A stretch of 64,000 nucleotides of DNA. Origin: Segatella copri (GTDB lineage: Bacteria; Bacteroidota; Bacteroidia; Bacteroidales; Bacteroidaceae). The stretch lies in the NCBI RefSeq assembly GCF_019127135.1, contig NZ_JAHOEA010000006.1, positions 1 through 64,000 on the forward strand. The letters are read 5' to 3'. Below, piece by piece: positions 7,478-15,409 of this stretch. Made by a program: the position numbers and the translations under genes. Each line of letters starts with the position of its first letter. Within the stretch, counting starts at the first letter, position 1. The notes below the pieces were generated by a model that saw nothing but the letters and a program-made list of their open reading frames with translations, searched no databases and had not been told where the DNA came from.

Positions 7478-8056
7478 ATGGTAAGAATGATAGACGACAG
7501 CATCAAGAGACAGCTGAGCAAGAGGATGGATTTCTTCTTGAAGTATTTCCCTGTGAGAGTTCGCAATGTGGGCGAGGACGCAGTGGCTGCACGCCAACTG
7601 ATTTGGGCGTTCAAGGATGCAAGGGACAACGCTTTTGAGAAGGTGGCGCAAATGACCGCAGCACATCTTATCAAAGTTTGTGGTGAGAAGATAAAGGACA
7701 TCGTGTTTGTATGTGTGCCAGCCAGCACCCAAGCCAAGAACGAGAGTCGATACATGGCTTTCTGTAATCGTGTGAGCGAGCTTTGCGGCATCATCAACGG
7801 CTATTCGCACATATCCGTTTCAGGCGACCGCTTGGCAGTACACGAGCACCGCCATGACAAGGAAAAGAGCATCACTAAGACACAAGTGATTGAGTTTGAT
7901 GAAGCCTACTTCAAAGGCAAGGACATCTATGTTTTTGATGATGTGGTAACGACCGGCGCAAGCTATGCCATTTTTGCCAATCAGTTGGAAATGTTTGGCG
8001 GAAACGTATTGGGAGGTCTTTTCTTGGGACGCACACACTATAAATATGCAAAGTGA
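7478..8056 (+). CDS. Phosphoribosyltransferase-fold protein
   Basis: The PRPP-binding loop of type I phosphoribosyltransferases is clear near the C-terminus (KDIYVFDDVVTTGASY): two acidic residues followed by TTG. A ComF-like beta strand (IKDIVFVCVPAS) precedes it. I start at the ATG at 7478 (MVRMIDDSIK); a TTG start 30 bases upstream is open but weaker. About 192 residues, no signal peptide. Its stop overlaps the start region of the SLOG gene that follows, so the two are probably translated together. The substrate is unknown. Some mobile-element PRTases paired with SLOG proteins have been proposed to act in nucleotide-based conflict systems. Confidence 0.8.
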   Translation: MVRMIDDSIKRQLSKRMDFFLKYFPVRVRNVGEDAVAARQLIWAFKDARDNAFEKVAQMTAAHLIKVCGEKIKDIVFVCVPASTQAKNESRYMAFCNRVSELCGIINGYSHISVSGDRLAVHEHRHDKEKSITKTQVIEFDEAYFKGKDIYVFDDVVTTGASYAIFANQLEMFGGNVLGGLFLGRTHYKYAK

Positions 8057-8057
8057 T

Positions 8058-8558
8058 ATGGATAAGACAAAGTACATCAAAGCCAATTCCGTGGCTTTTT
8101 CGGGACATCGCACGATAGCGGAAGACCATAAGGACGAGATAAGGAAGAAACTGAGGGGCAAGATAAGGCTGCTCTATGCTATGGGCATCACCAATTTCTA
8201 TTGTGGCATGGCACTCGGTTTCGATATGTTGGCAGCCGAGGAGGTGATTTCATTGAAAGTGAAACTTCCCAATCTGAAACTTATTGCCGTCATTCCCTAT
8301 GACGGTCAGAACGAGAGGTGGAGCGCAAGGGAGCAAGACCGCTATTGGGATATTCTTGACAAGGCGGACGATGCTATCCTTTTGAGTAAGTACTATTTCA
8401 ATGGATGCTTGCTCAGACGAAATGATTATATGCTTTCTCATTCGTGCGGACTGATTGCTTTCTTCGACGGCAAGCCCAAGGGCGGCACGTTCTACACTTG
8501 CCGAAAAGCCAAGTCGATGGGGATGGACATCATCAATCTGTACAAGTCACAAGTATAA
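8058..8558 (+). CDS. SLOG-family (DUF1273/YpsA-like) nucleotide-binding protein
   Basis: A 166-residue Rossmann-like protein. The DUF1273/YpsA signatures are SVAFSGHRTI at the start, FYCGMALGFDMLAAEEV near residue 55, VIPYDGQNERW near 85 and GGTFYTCRKAKSMG at the end. SLOG proteins bind nucleotides or nucleotide-derived ligands. I start at the ATG at 8058, one base after the upstream stop; an in-frame ATG at 8046, overlapping the phosphoribosyltransferase gene, is equally possible. The coupling suggests the two proteins act on or sense a common ligand. The exact ligand cannot be read from sequence. Confidence 0.85.
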   Translation: MDKTKYIKANSVAFSGHRTIAEDHKDEIRKKLRGKIRLLYAMGITNFYCGMALGFDMLAAEEVISLKVKLPNLKLIAVIPYDGQNERWSAREQDRYWDILDKADDAILLSKYYFNGCLLRRNDYMLSHSCGLIAFFDGKPKGGTFYTCRKAKSMGMDIINLYKSQV

Positions 8559-8577
8559 CAAACGAAAACTATAGCGT

Positions 8578-8691
8578 ATGGACGACATCGTATCTTTGTT
8601 CGTGGTGTTCTTCGTGTTCAAGGCTTTAGGCGGAACGCTTAAAAGCCTTTTCCACGGAGACAAGCGAAATGATTTCAGAAGAGACAGATAA
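8578..8691 (+). CDS. 37-residue single-pass membrane peptide
   Basis: The ATG at 8578 opens a 37-codon frame, 19 bases after the SLOG gene. The product has a hydrophobic segment (IVSLFVVFFVFKALG) and a basic, hydrophilic tail (GDKRNDFRRDR), as in small bacterial membrane peptides. Position and hydropathy suggest a third member of the phosphoribosyltransferase-SLOG operon, perhaps a membrane effector or anchor. That role is inference only. Confidence 0.5.
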   Translation: MDDIVSLFVVFFVFKALGGTLKSLFHGDKRNDFRRDR

Positions 8692-8766
8692 GGAATTGCC
8701 TTATCTGCCAAGTATTATGGGCAAGCCATACTGCAAGCATCAGTTGCAGTATGGCTCACCATTTAT

Positions 8767-9345
8767 CTATATTGCACAAAAATCTAATTCGTTCAATAAG
8801 GATTTGTATGTTTTGCGAAACTTACTAATGGCAATATTTTTGATATTGCCTGGCTTGTTGCTTGTTATCAATTCATTCAGTAAAGCCGTGTCAGCTATGG
8901 CTGATTTCATTGCATCTACGCTCTTCTTATATCCGCATACCAATTTTGCGCCTGTAACAGACTTGAAGTGCTCAACTTCAGAGGTGTTAGCGAGTGTTTT
9001 ACAACAACTAAAGTGAACTATTTTATCACGGAAGAAATCCCCAGCTATATCTGCCAATTCTTGTAAATCAACATTTCCATTCTCTCCCTCTAAACTTATA
9101 GAATGAAACCAACCATGACAAGCTATATAAACAATGTCTATTTTATTCCATTCACGTTTGTTCCTGTTGAAATACTCTATGTAGAGTTTCAAATCCTCTT
9201 TTGTCAAAATGTGCCTATAAATAGCATCGCATTTATGATATTCTTTCAACATTCTAAGAATAGGCTCGCTATTCAAATCAAAGCGTTCAGGCTTTTTGTG
9301 GGTATTGAATTTCCATTCTCCCTCAAAACAAAGTATATTCTTCAT
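8767..9345 (-). CDS. Caspase-like (CHAT-type) protein, DUF6642-like
   Basis: A 192-residue soluble protein. Its core looks like a clan CD cysteine protease: a strand ending in the putative catalytic histidine (IVYIACHGWF, near residue 77), then a strand ending in the putative catalytic cysteine (IVHFSCCKTL, near 112), then VTGAKLVCGYKKSVD as in CHAT domains. I associate the opening (MKNILCFEGEW) with the uncharacterised DUF6642 group, from memory only. It lies 11 bases downstream of the serine recombinase on the same strand, so the two are probably one operon. No effector or sensor domain is fused. A role in defence or abortive infection is possible but unproven. Confidence 0.6.
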   Translation of the reverse strand: MKNILCFEGEWKFNTHKKPERFDLNSEPILRMLKEYHKCDAIYRHILTKEDLKLYIEYFNRNKREWNKIDIVYIACHGWFHSISLEGENGNVDLQELADIAGDFFRDKIVHFSCCKTLANTSEVEHFKSVTGAKLVCGYKKSVDAMKSAIADTALLNELITSNKPGNIKNIAISKFRKTYKSLLNELDFCAI

Positions 9346-9356
9346 AAAATCACTTT

Positions 9357-9992
9357 TTATATATCACTTTCATTCTTTGGTTTTCTCTTGCCAAGCGGTC
9401 CGCTGAACTTGCCACGGTTCAGCTTCACCCCATACTTGTTGAGTATGCGGAACACCGAGCTGCGACTCCTGAAGCCGCTGACCTTCCAGATGTCATCGAT
9501 AGTGTAGTTGTTGTTATACATATTGACGATATTCCTCTCACGGTCAATGCCTTTCTTTGGAGTTGAACTCTTGGCAGGTTTAATACCCGACTTGATATAT
9601 TCCACATGGGCAGTAGCCTTGCGCAAGGCAACGACCTCTTCTGACAACGAACCGAACATGAAAAGCACATCGGCTATTGATGTACTTGGGAATAGCTCCC
9701 CCTTTGAGTCAATCTTATCCTGAATGGATATTATCCTTATCACCTTCACCCTGCAAAACTCCAGGAACATCGCCAATTCCCGAACACCACGCAGCGCATT
9801 GCTGAACTTCGAGATGACCAGTTCATCACCTCGTTCCAAACAATCCATGAGCTGCTTCCATTCCGGGCGTGTCTTCTCCTGGTTTGCACTATCTTCTATG
9901 ATACGGCAACAGCCATACTTCTCCATCCAAGCCCGGTCAAAGGTGAATGTGTCATACTGCTCCGAGTTAAATATGTAACCTACTTTTGCCAT
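9357..9992 (-). CDS. Divergent serine recombinase (resolvase family)
   Basis: About 211 residues from the ATG at 9992 (MAKVGYIFNSEQ); an upstream in-frame ATG at 10046 exists but would add a non-homologous tail. The N-terminal resolvase domain keeps the serine at residue 10 and the GDELVISKF strand. The usual DRLxR catalytic segment reads SNALR, and the arginine after the first tyrosine is phenylalanine. A helix-turn-helix C-terminus follows (YTIDDIWKVSGFRSRSSVFRILN). It resembles Bacteroidales recombinases of this divergent type. It may recombine DNA weakly, act at a specific site, or have become a regulator. A -7 box (TATCTTTG, minus strand) lies at 10024-10031. Confidence 0.75.
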   Translation of the reverse strand: MAKVGYIFNSEQYDTFTFDRAWMEKYGCCRIIEDSANQEKTRPEWKQLMDCLERGDELVISKFSNALRGVRELAMFLEFCRVKVIRIISIQDKIDSKGELFPSTSIADVLFMFGSLSEEVVALRKATAHVEYIKSGIKPAKSSTPKKGIDRERNIVNMYNNNYTIDDIWKVSGFRSRSSVFRILNKYGVKLNRGKFSGPLGKRKPKNESDI

Positions 9993-10347
9993 AGCTATTA
10001 TACACTGATTTGTAATTTGCCGACAAAGATACTTATATTCCATCAAAGTATAATCATACTCTGATAATTATTATAGTTAATTAAAGATTGATGTACTGCA
10101 CTTTCTTGGATATATTATCATTTCATATCATGCTATAAAGTATGAATGAGAATAAAACATAAAGTTTGATTTGGTTTGAATAAATACCCGATAAATAGTC
10201 GTAAATTCGCACTGTAAATTTCAAACAAAGTCCGAAATGGAAAGTATAAACATTATCATATCTGCGGCAAAAAGCCGATTGAGGGTGAAGTGCAAACAAT
10301 CTTGCACTTCAAGTTTTCGCATATCATACTTTGATGGTAGAAAACAT
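9993..10347. other. Divergent intergenic region
   Basis: A 355-base A+T-rich spacer between the recombinase (leftward) and the lipoprotein gene (rightward). It holds the recombinase -7 box (10024-10031), several ATCATA/TATGAT half-sites (10040-10160) and a 9-bp hairpin at 10287-10310. An in-frame upstream ATG of the lipoprotein gene at 10237 falls in this leader. Confidence 0.5.
10287..10310 (+). promoter_or_regulatory. Hairpin in the leader of the lipoprotein gene
   Basis: GAAGTGCAA (10287-10295) and TTGCACTTC (10302-10310) form a perfect 9-bp stem with a 6-base loop, 38 bases before the lipoprotein start. There is no strong T-run after it, so a translational control element or protein site is as likely as a terminator. 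Confidence 0.5.
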
Positions 10348-11358
10348 ATGTCCATGTTGTCTGCCATCATACTTGCCATTCTTTTGCTGGCATCCTGTTC
10401 AAAAAATGCCAGTGAATCATCTTTCCATGATGCAAGGGAGGCATTGGATGCGCAAAAGGAGTTCCTTTCAAGGATGAAATCAGACAAGGATTTGTCTATG
10501 GAACACCTTGCCGACAAAATATCCAAATGGCGTACTTTAGAAGACTCGGTTTCTGCTTGTCTGATGCGAGACACCATCAAAAAGGCACATTCGTTTCCGA
10601 TGGAAGAATTTTCCAATGTCCATGACTCCATCCGTGACGAGTTTATGCGCATAGCTACCGCCAAGCGAAGGACATTCAAGGATGTGCTCCTGTTGAAGAT
10701 GAACGTCTCCCCTTATAAAAGTAAGAAGGAAACGGACAGCCTTTCCTTGGTGGCTTCAAAGTTTTTTGAGAGTATGGACACCATACCATTATATAAAGGT
10801 GACAAGACAAGGATCTTGACCACCTATCATTTCTTCTTGGAGAAGGTGAAGAAGGAAGGCATTGCCAACCAATCACAGTTCCTCGCCTTTCTGAAAACGG
10901 AGGATAGGCTGTTCAGAACATTTCTATCTCATCTATACGAGATGAGCGACGTGTCGGTTTCGCATATAACAAGTGGAACAGAAGATGTGTGCAAGATGAT
11001 TGCTCAATCTTCAAGGAAAGGAAACTTACCAGCAAGGGATGCCGTGGCATATATGGCGGTTCGTACCAATCGAAGAATCATCGCCAATGCGCAGACTTGC
11101 GTTGCTGATATTAAGAGTGGAAAGGTTACTTCCGCAGAACAACGGACTGCCTATTTTTGGATGATACTGCAACCATTCCTGTCCATTGATGACTTCGGAA
11201 TGGCGATGCTTTCAGAGAATCAGCGAAAGGATTTGGTGCAACTGTCAATAGATGCTTTAGGCACAATCGCCTGTCTTAGCCATTCCTTGCAGATGGACAA
11301 GAATATGACAGACGGGTTACCAGATATGTTCATCAAGCTATACATTTCTTCATTATAA
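10348..11358 (+). CDS. Lipoprotein of unknown function
   Basis: Starting at the ATG at 10348 gives a clean lipoprotein signal (MSMLSAIILAILLLASCSKN, lipobox LASC with the modified cysteine near residue 17) and a 336-residue product. An upstream ATG at 10237 would bury this signal and includes a leader hairpin, so it is rejected as the start. The mature protein is helical, with charged heptad-like stretches (ALDAQKEFLSRMKSDKDL), and has no recognised domain. It is probably exported and anchored in the envelope. It opens the plus-strand run that leads to the relaxase. Function unknown. Confidence 0.75.
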   Translation: MSMLSAIILAILLLASCSKNASESSFHDAREALDAQKEFLSRMKSDKDLSMEHLADKISKWRTLEDSVSACLMRDTIKKAHSFPMEEFSNVHDSIRDEFMRIATAKRRTFKDVLLLKMNVSPYKSKKETDSLSLVASKFFESMDTIPLYKGDKTRILTTYHFFLEKVKKEGIANQSQFLAFLKTEDRLFRTFLSHLYEMSDVSVSHITSGTEDVCKMIAQSSRKGNLPARDAVAYMAVRTNRRIIANAQTCVADIKSGKVTSAEQRTAYFWMILQPFLSIDDFGMAMLSENQRKDLVQLSIDALGTIACLSHSLQMDKNMTDGLPDMFIKLYISSL

Positions 11359-11369
11359 ACACAATAGTT

Positions 11370-11816
11370 ATGCTGCATAAATTTCTCAACGACTTCCTGG
11401 CACTTGCACCATTGCAGTTGCCAGAGCTTATCAACCAGGAGCGCATGGAACAGCCAGTCTATGAAGACGGCTATGTCCTGCTTGACTTCAAATTGGAAAA
11501 GCCTTGTCCTCTCGAAGAGGTGATGAACCTGTTCGAAGACCAGATGGAACTGGTCATCCTTTACCACAAGGTGACTTCCGTACATACAGAGTTCGGACAG
11601 TTCTGCTGTGCCTTCTCCAACCCTAATTTCGGGCGGATGTACAAGATGAATACCAGTACGGATGCCAATGGAAATGTCCACTCCGTCATGGTGACAATCT
11701 ATGAGTCCTTGGAGTTCATGTACGGTGACTTGTGCCATGACATGGAACTGCAAGCGAGGACAGGCTTCTTCAAGTACAAGCGTGACAAGGCGGACATGCT
11801 GATGTGTTTCATGTGA
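11370..11816 (+). CDS. Hypothetical ICE protein (148 aa)
   Basis: A soluble 148-residue protein starting 11 bases after the lipoprotein gene. It has no signal, membrane segment or known motif. The middle (EQPVYEDGYVLLDFKLEKPC, then GNVHSVMVTIYESLEF) suggests an alpha/beta fold. Its place in the tight operon supports a real gene. Function unknown. Confidence 0.6.
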   Translation: MLHKFLNDFLALAPLQLPELINQERMEQPVYEDGYVLLDFKLEKPCPLEEVMNLFEDQMELVILYHKVTSVHTEFGQFCCAFSNPNFGRMYKMNTSTDANGNVHSVMVTIYESLEFMYGDLCHDMELQARTGFFKYKRDKADMLMCFM

Positions 11817-11831
11817 CATTACGTTCCTTTT

Positions 11832-12191
11832 ATGAGCGACATGCAGCTTCAGAACATCGTGGACATCATCCACAAATGCCACACATGGATAGACGTTGGC
11901 AGTTCGTTCCATTGGAAAGACACCGCAGTTTCACAGCATGGCATGGTACAGACCGTCTGCTGTCGGTGTATTACCCTTCGGGCCTGTCATTCCAACAATG
12001 ATTATGTCCGTGGGCAAGAGTGGCATATTCCTCTGCTTGACATTGACCGAAGTGCCAAGATTCTTATGAGAAAGGATGCTGGTTTCAAGAAACGCCTTGC
12101 TTCAAATGCTTTGACAATGGCGGATGTCGAGCGACTTTTCATGGAAGTCACCTATGGAATTATTGAGTTGGAGCTATTCGAAGGTTATTGA
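11832..12191 (+). CDS. Hypothetical ICE protein (119 aa)
   Basis: A soluble 119-residue protein, 15 bases after its upstream neighbour. It contains three closely placed cysteines (CCRC, near residue 43) and several histidines and tryptophans in the first half, which could bind a metal, and a helical C-terminus. No family is recognised. Confidence 0.55.
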   Translation: MSDMQLQNIVDIIHKCHTWIDVGSSFHWKDTAVSQHGMVQTVCCRCITLRACHSNNDYVRGQEWHIPLLDIDRSAKILMRKDAGFKKRLASNALTMADVERLFMEVTYGIIELELFEGY

Positions 12192-12215
12192 CCGTTTTAC
12201 ATTACAATTTGATCT

Positions 12216-12710
12216 ATGATATTCAAGATTATCTTTCTTTTATTCCCTATGTTTCTTCTCTTGGCATCAACGATGTGCTACAGGAAGAACAATCGGATGA
12301 TGCAGAGATTTTATCTCCGCATGGTATTTTCGCATAATTTTCGAAAACTGTACACATTGCTGTTGCTGATGGCAATATTGGTGTTCAGTTTCGTGGCATA
12401 TCAAGTACAGCCCAACGAGATTGGTGCTCATGTAATGTCACTGTTGGCATTGTTACTGTTCAAGTTCTCCTATGCAGACAATCTGCTGCATAGGTTGCAT
12501 GACAACAGGAAATCATGTGCCATTGCTTTTACAGCCTCATTGGTGTTCATGTTCACTCCCCATTTGTACACATTGGGGGTGATGGTAGGCTTGCTCTTGG
12601 TGGCATCCATCTACTATCCGTCCTCAAAGGTCATCTTCAAGGCACAATGTCCTGACAGTGGCAGACACTTGGCGCAATGTCCTGAGGACATCGTGAACTT
12701 CTACTTTTAG
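12216..12710 (+). CDS. Small polytopic membrane protein
   Basis: A 164-residue protein with about four hydrophobic segments: residues 2-20 (IFKIIFLLFPMFLLLAST), 46-65 (LLLLMAILVFSFVAY), 70-90 and 104-130. A basic loop (CYRKNNRMMQRFYLR) follows the first segment. It sits in the plus-strand operon before the winged-helix and relaxase genes. No family is recognised. An envelope role in transfer or cargo is possible. Confidence 0.6.
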   Translation: MIFKIIFLLFPMFLLLASTMCYRKNNRMMQRFYLRMVFSHNFRKLYTLLLLMAILVFSFVAYQVQPNEIGAHVMSLLALLLFKFSYADNLLHRLHDNRKSCAIAFTASLVFMFTPHLYTLGVMVGLLLVASIYYPSSKVIFKAQCPDSGRHLAQCPEDIVNFYF

Positions 12711-12807
12711 TCCATTCTTGGAATATGCTACTTGGTACTTGGCACATTCTACAACACTCAGTCTAAAATGAGAATCATTATTTCACAACATCAACAAGAC
12801 ATTTTCA

Positions 12808-13668
12808 ATGAAACATATACCAAAGGAAAATATAAAGGTAAGTCTCTCTGTCGGCTTTCTGGCATCTCTCCAGGACCGACATAACGAGCGGTATTCCAAA
12901 CACGAAGCGTTCTGCTATCTGCTGGACAAGGCTTGTGAACACTACATGCCGAAAGCCGTAAGCAAGGAAGTGGCAGACGAATTGAAAGATTTTCTGTTTG
13001 TTACAACCAAAACTCAACTTGCGGAGGACTGGCATTGGCATCGTGCTACCGTGCGTCAGTTCCTCGAAAAATTAACGGAACATGGGCTGATACACTGCAA
13101 GGAGTTTGAAACGAAATACACCATCATCACGATGATTGGCATGAAGGACGGTAACGTTCCGACAATGCGAAATAGCATATTGGAACCAATCATCCGTTTC
13201 ACAATGGACAGTTGGTTCAATGGCACTTCCACCACAGAAGAGACTGCCGTTGTCTGTGGTCAGATTGTAAAGGGTGCAGTAGCATTATCGCAAGAAAACA
13301 ACTCTGCTTCTACATCATCTGACAACCAACTTTCATCTGATGATATTGCCACTTGCATGATTGGCAGACTTGTGGATTGTATGCCTCTTGTAGATGAGGA
13401 AGAACATAACAGACTTCAGCTGCGTAACGCAATCTTCAAGTTCTTCACTCGTGTTCTCAATCGAGACTGGCTCCAGTTGCTCCTTCTGATTAAGGAACTG
13501 CCCGACATCGCCAGTCATGGAAAGTCTGCTTCCGTCAAATTGAACACAGCTGAAGACATGAGCCTTTTCCAATCCCTGTGTTCCGCTTATAAGGCTTGCT
13601 GTCCTACCTCAACAGTTGAGACAGCTGCCAAGCCAGTTGTAACCGCCAAGGCGGACAACCATAAGTAG
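12808..13668 (+). CDS. Winged-helix DNA-binding protein upstream of relaxase
   Basis: A 286-residue protein. A helix-turn-helix of winged-helix type is visible near residues 70-98 (TKTQLAEDWHWHRATVRQFLEKL, then HGLI). The C-terminal half is helical without recognised domains. Because it lies 245 bases before the relaxase on the same strand, it may be an accessory protein that binds oriT or controls mob expression. The gene follows a 97-base spacer, so it may have its own promoter. The DNA-binding call is moderately sure; the role is inferred. Confidence 0.6.
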   Translation: MKHIPKENIKVSLSVGFLASLQDRHNERYSKHEAFCYLLDKACEHYMPKAVSKEVADELKDFLFVTTKTQLAEDWHWHRATVRQFLEKLTEHGLIHCKEFETKYTIITMIGMKDGNVPTMRNSILEPIIRFTMDSWFNGTSTTEETAVVCGQIVKGAVALSQENNSASTSSDNQLSSDDIATCMIGRLVDCMPLVDEEEHNRLQLRNAIFKFFTRVLNRDWLQLLLLIKELPDIASHGKSASVKLNTAEDMSLFQSLCSAYKACCPTSTVETAAKPVVTAKADNHK

Positions 13669-13913
13669 AGTTCTTTCTGTTCCATTATAGCTGCCTTACG
13701 GACATTCTCCTTTTAAGACCTCACGGTTCGGTACTGGCATATCGCACTCGTCGTGGCTTGCCTTTTTTAGCGCATCGGGCTTGCCCGCTGTTCACGAATT
13801 TAGGGAGTGTGGTAACTCATTACCCCTACGACCTATCAGTCTTCGGGAGAGTGTCCGCCAAGACAGCAAGCTGGGACACTGTTTTTACTGACACATATAA
13901 GCATATCAGAGAT
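13669..13913 (+). other. Candidate origin of transfer (oriT) upstream of mob
   Basis: A 245-base non-coding gap in front of a MobV relaxase gene, the usual place for its oriT. It has a CGGGC-TT-GCCCG hairpin near 13784-13795, the segment AGTGTG then GGTAA-CTCA-TTACC (13806-13824) that recalls the MobV nick region (GTGTG before a small hairpin), and AGTGTCC/GGACACT arms at 13850-13856 and 13874-13880. The assignment rests on position and structure; the nick site is not proven. Confidence 0.5.
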
Positions 13914-15380
13914 ATGGAAAGAATAGCAAAGCAGGTATTGAACGTCAGGGGACGTAAGGGATGCGCCGCCGCTCTCAGCCGTGAATACCAACGAAACTGG
14001 AGCGACCGGGCTTGGCAGGTAGCCATTGCCAAGGGTAACTATGACCTCGGCAGACAGCATCTGAACTTCCAGATTTCCAAGGGAGGCAAGATAGCACCTA
14101 TCGACAAGAGCAAGTCCATCCCACAGATGATGGCTGAGAACTTGGCTGCTCGTGGCATCAAGGACAAAAATGAGGGATTGACTGAGCCACGTTTCAGAAC
14201 GGTGGCGGACTTCATTTTCAGCGGTTCACAATGGAAGATGCGTGAGCTTGCCTTCGGTGAACAAAAGGTTGTATTCAAGCCTGGTGACAACAAGGAAAAT
14301 TATGCAGTCAAGCGTATGCCTGAGATTGAGCAATGGGCGACGGACATTTATAATTTTGTCGCAGGAAAGTATGGTGAGGAGAATATCGTTGCCTTCTATG
14401 TACACTTGGACGAGACTTCACCACACATCCATTGCGTTCTTCTGCCAATCAAGGACGGCAAGTTTGCCTTCAAAGAAATCTTCGCAGGTGCCAACAATCG
14501 GGAATATAGTCAACGTACATCGAAACTTCATGACGAGTTGGCGATGGTCAATGAACCTTGGGGACTGGTGCGTGGAACGAGCCAAACGGAGACTCGGCAA
14601 CGACACAGACCTACGGAGGAATACCGCAAGCACCTGTCCGAGGAATGTTCTTCAAAGGAAGAGGAACTGGACAACCTTAACAAGGCTGTAAGCGATCTTC
14701 GGGTGGAAATAGCACTGGCAGAACGTCGTGTAAAAGGTCTCTCTTCCATGGTGGAACATCTGGAAAAAGAGAGACATCAGAAGATGTTGGAGATTGACAA
14801 GTTGAAGGTGCAGATTGCTAACAAGGAAGGAGATAGTTCCATCTTGTTGCAGAAGTTGGAAAAATTGCAAAATGAGTTGGCTTCCGTTGATGAGAAACTG
14901 GCTGACAAGAAAGACAAGCTCGCTGTAGCTGACCGGCAGTTGGATGAGTTGAACAAGGACATGGAGTTTATCAAGGAGCGGACAGAGACGCTTCGACAGG
15001 ATGCCATGCAGTTCTCTCGTGAAGCTCAGACTGGTGCTGGCACACTTATCAAGACAGCTATGTTGGAAAGCATGGTCACTGACTACCGTTCCAAAATGGC
15101 ATCGTTGCCACCTGAAATCAAAGTAGCATTTGACGGTTCGCCATTGGAAACCATAGCCGAGCACACTGCCGAAGTTCTTCATTGTGCCACCTTATTATAC
15201 CTTGGCTACATCGACCAAGCCACGACATTTGCCGAAGGGCAAGGTGGCGGAGGCGGTGGCAGCAATGACATGAAATGGGGGCGCAACGATGACGAGGATG
15301 ACAGGCGTTGGGCGCACCGCTGCCTTGCGATGGCAAACAGGATGATGCGACCGAAAGGCAGCAAGGGTAGAAAGCGTTAA
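13914..15380 (+). CDS. MobV-family relaxase (Mob/Pre)
   Basis: A 488-residue relaxase of the Mob/Pre (plasmid recombination enzyme) family. The metal-binding HUH motif is intact near residue 163 (FYVHLDETSPHIHCVLLPI). The N-terminus (MERIAKQVLNVRGRKG) begins at the ATG at 13914; the longer frame to 13758 runs through the oriT region. Residues about 240-400 form a long coiled coil, and the tail is glycine- then basic-rich (GGGGGG ... GSKGRKR). It should nick one strand at oriT and lead it into the coupling protein encoded at 49883-52066. MobV enzymes are best known from small mobilizable plasmids; here the gene sits inside a large self-transfer element. Confidence 0.9.
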   Translation: MERIAKQVLNVRGRKGCAAALSREYQRNWSDRAWQVAIAKGNYDLGRQHLNFQISKGGKIAPIDKSKSIPQMMAENLAARGIKDKNEGLTEPRFRTVADFIFSGSQWKMRELAFGEQKVVFKPGDNKENYAVKRMPEIEQWATDIYNFVAGKYGEENIVAFYVHLDETSPHIHCVLLPIKDGKFAFKEIFAGANNREYSQRTSKLHDELAMVNEPWGLVRGTSQTETRQRHRPTEEYRKHLSEECSSKEEELDNLNKAVSDLRVEIALAERRVKGLSSMVEHLEKERHQKMLEIDKLKVQIANKEGDSSILLQKLEKLQNELASVDEKLADKKDKLAVADRQLDELNKDMEFIKERTETLRQDAMQFSREAQTGAGTLIKTAMLESMVTDYRSKMASLPPEIKVAFDGSPLETIAEHTAEVLHCATLLYLGYIDQATTFAEGQGGGGGGSNDMKWGRNDDEDDRRWAHRCLAMANRMMRPKGSKGRKR

Positions 15381-15409
15381 TAGAAAAAATAATCGACAAA
15401 TTGAAATTT

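Noticed and set aside
10237..10347. Upstream extension of the lipoprotein gene to the ATG at 10237
   Set aside because: It would place 37 residues before a classical lipoprotein signal and includes a hairpin; the ATG at 10348 fits much better.
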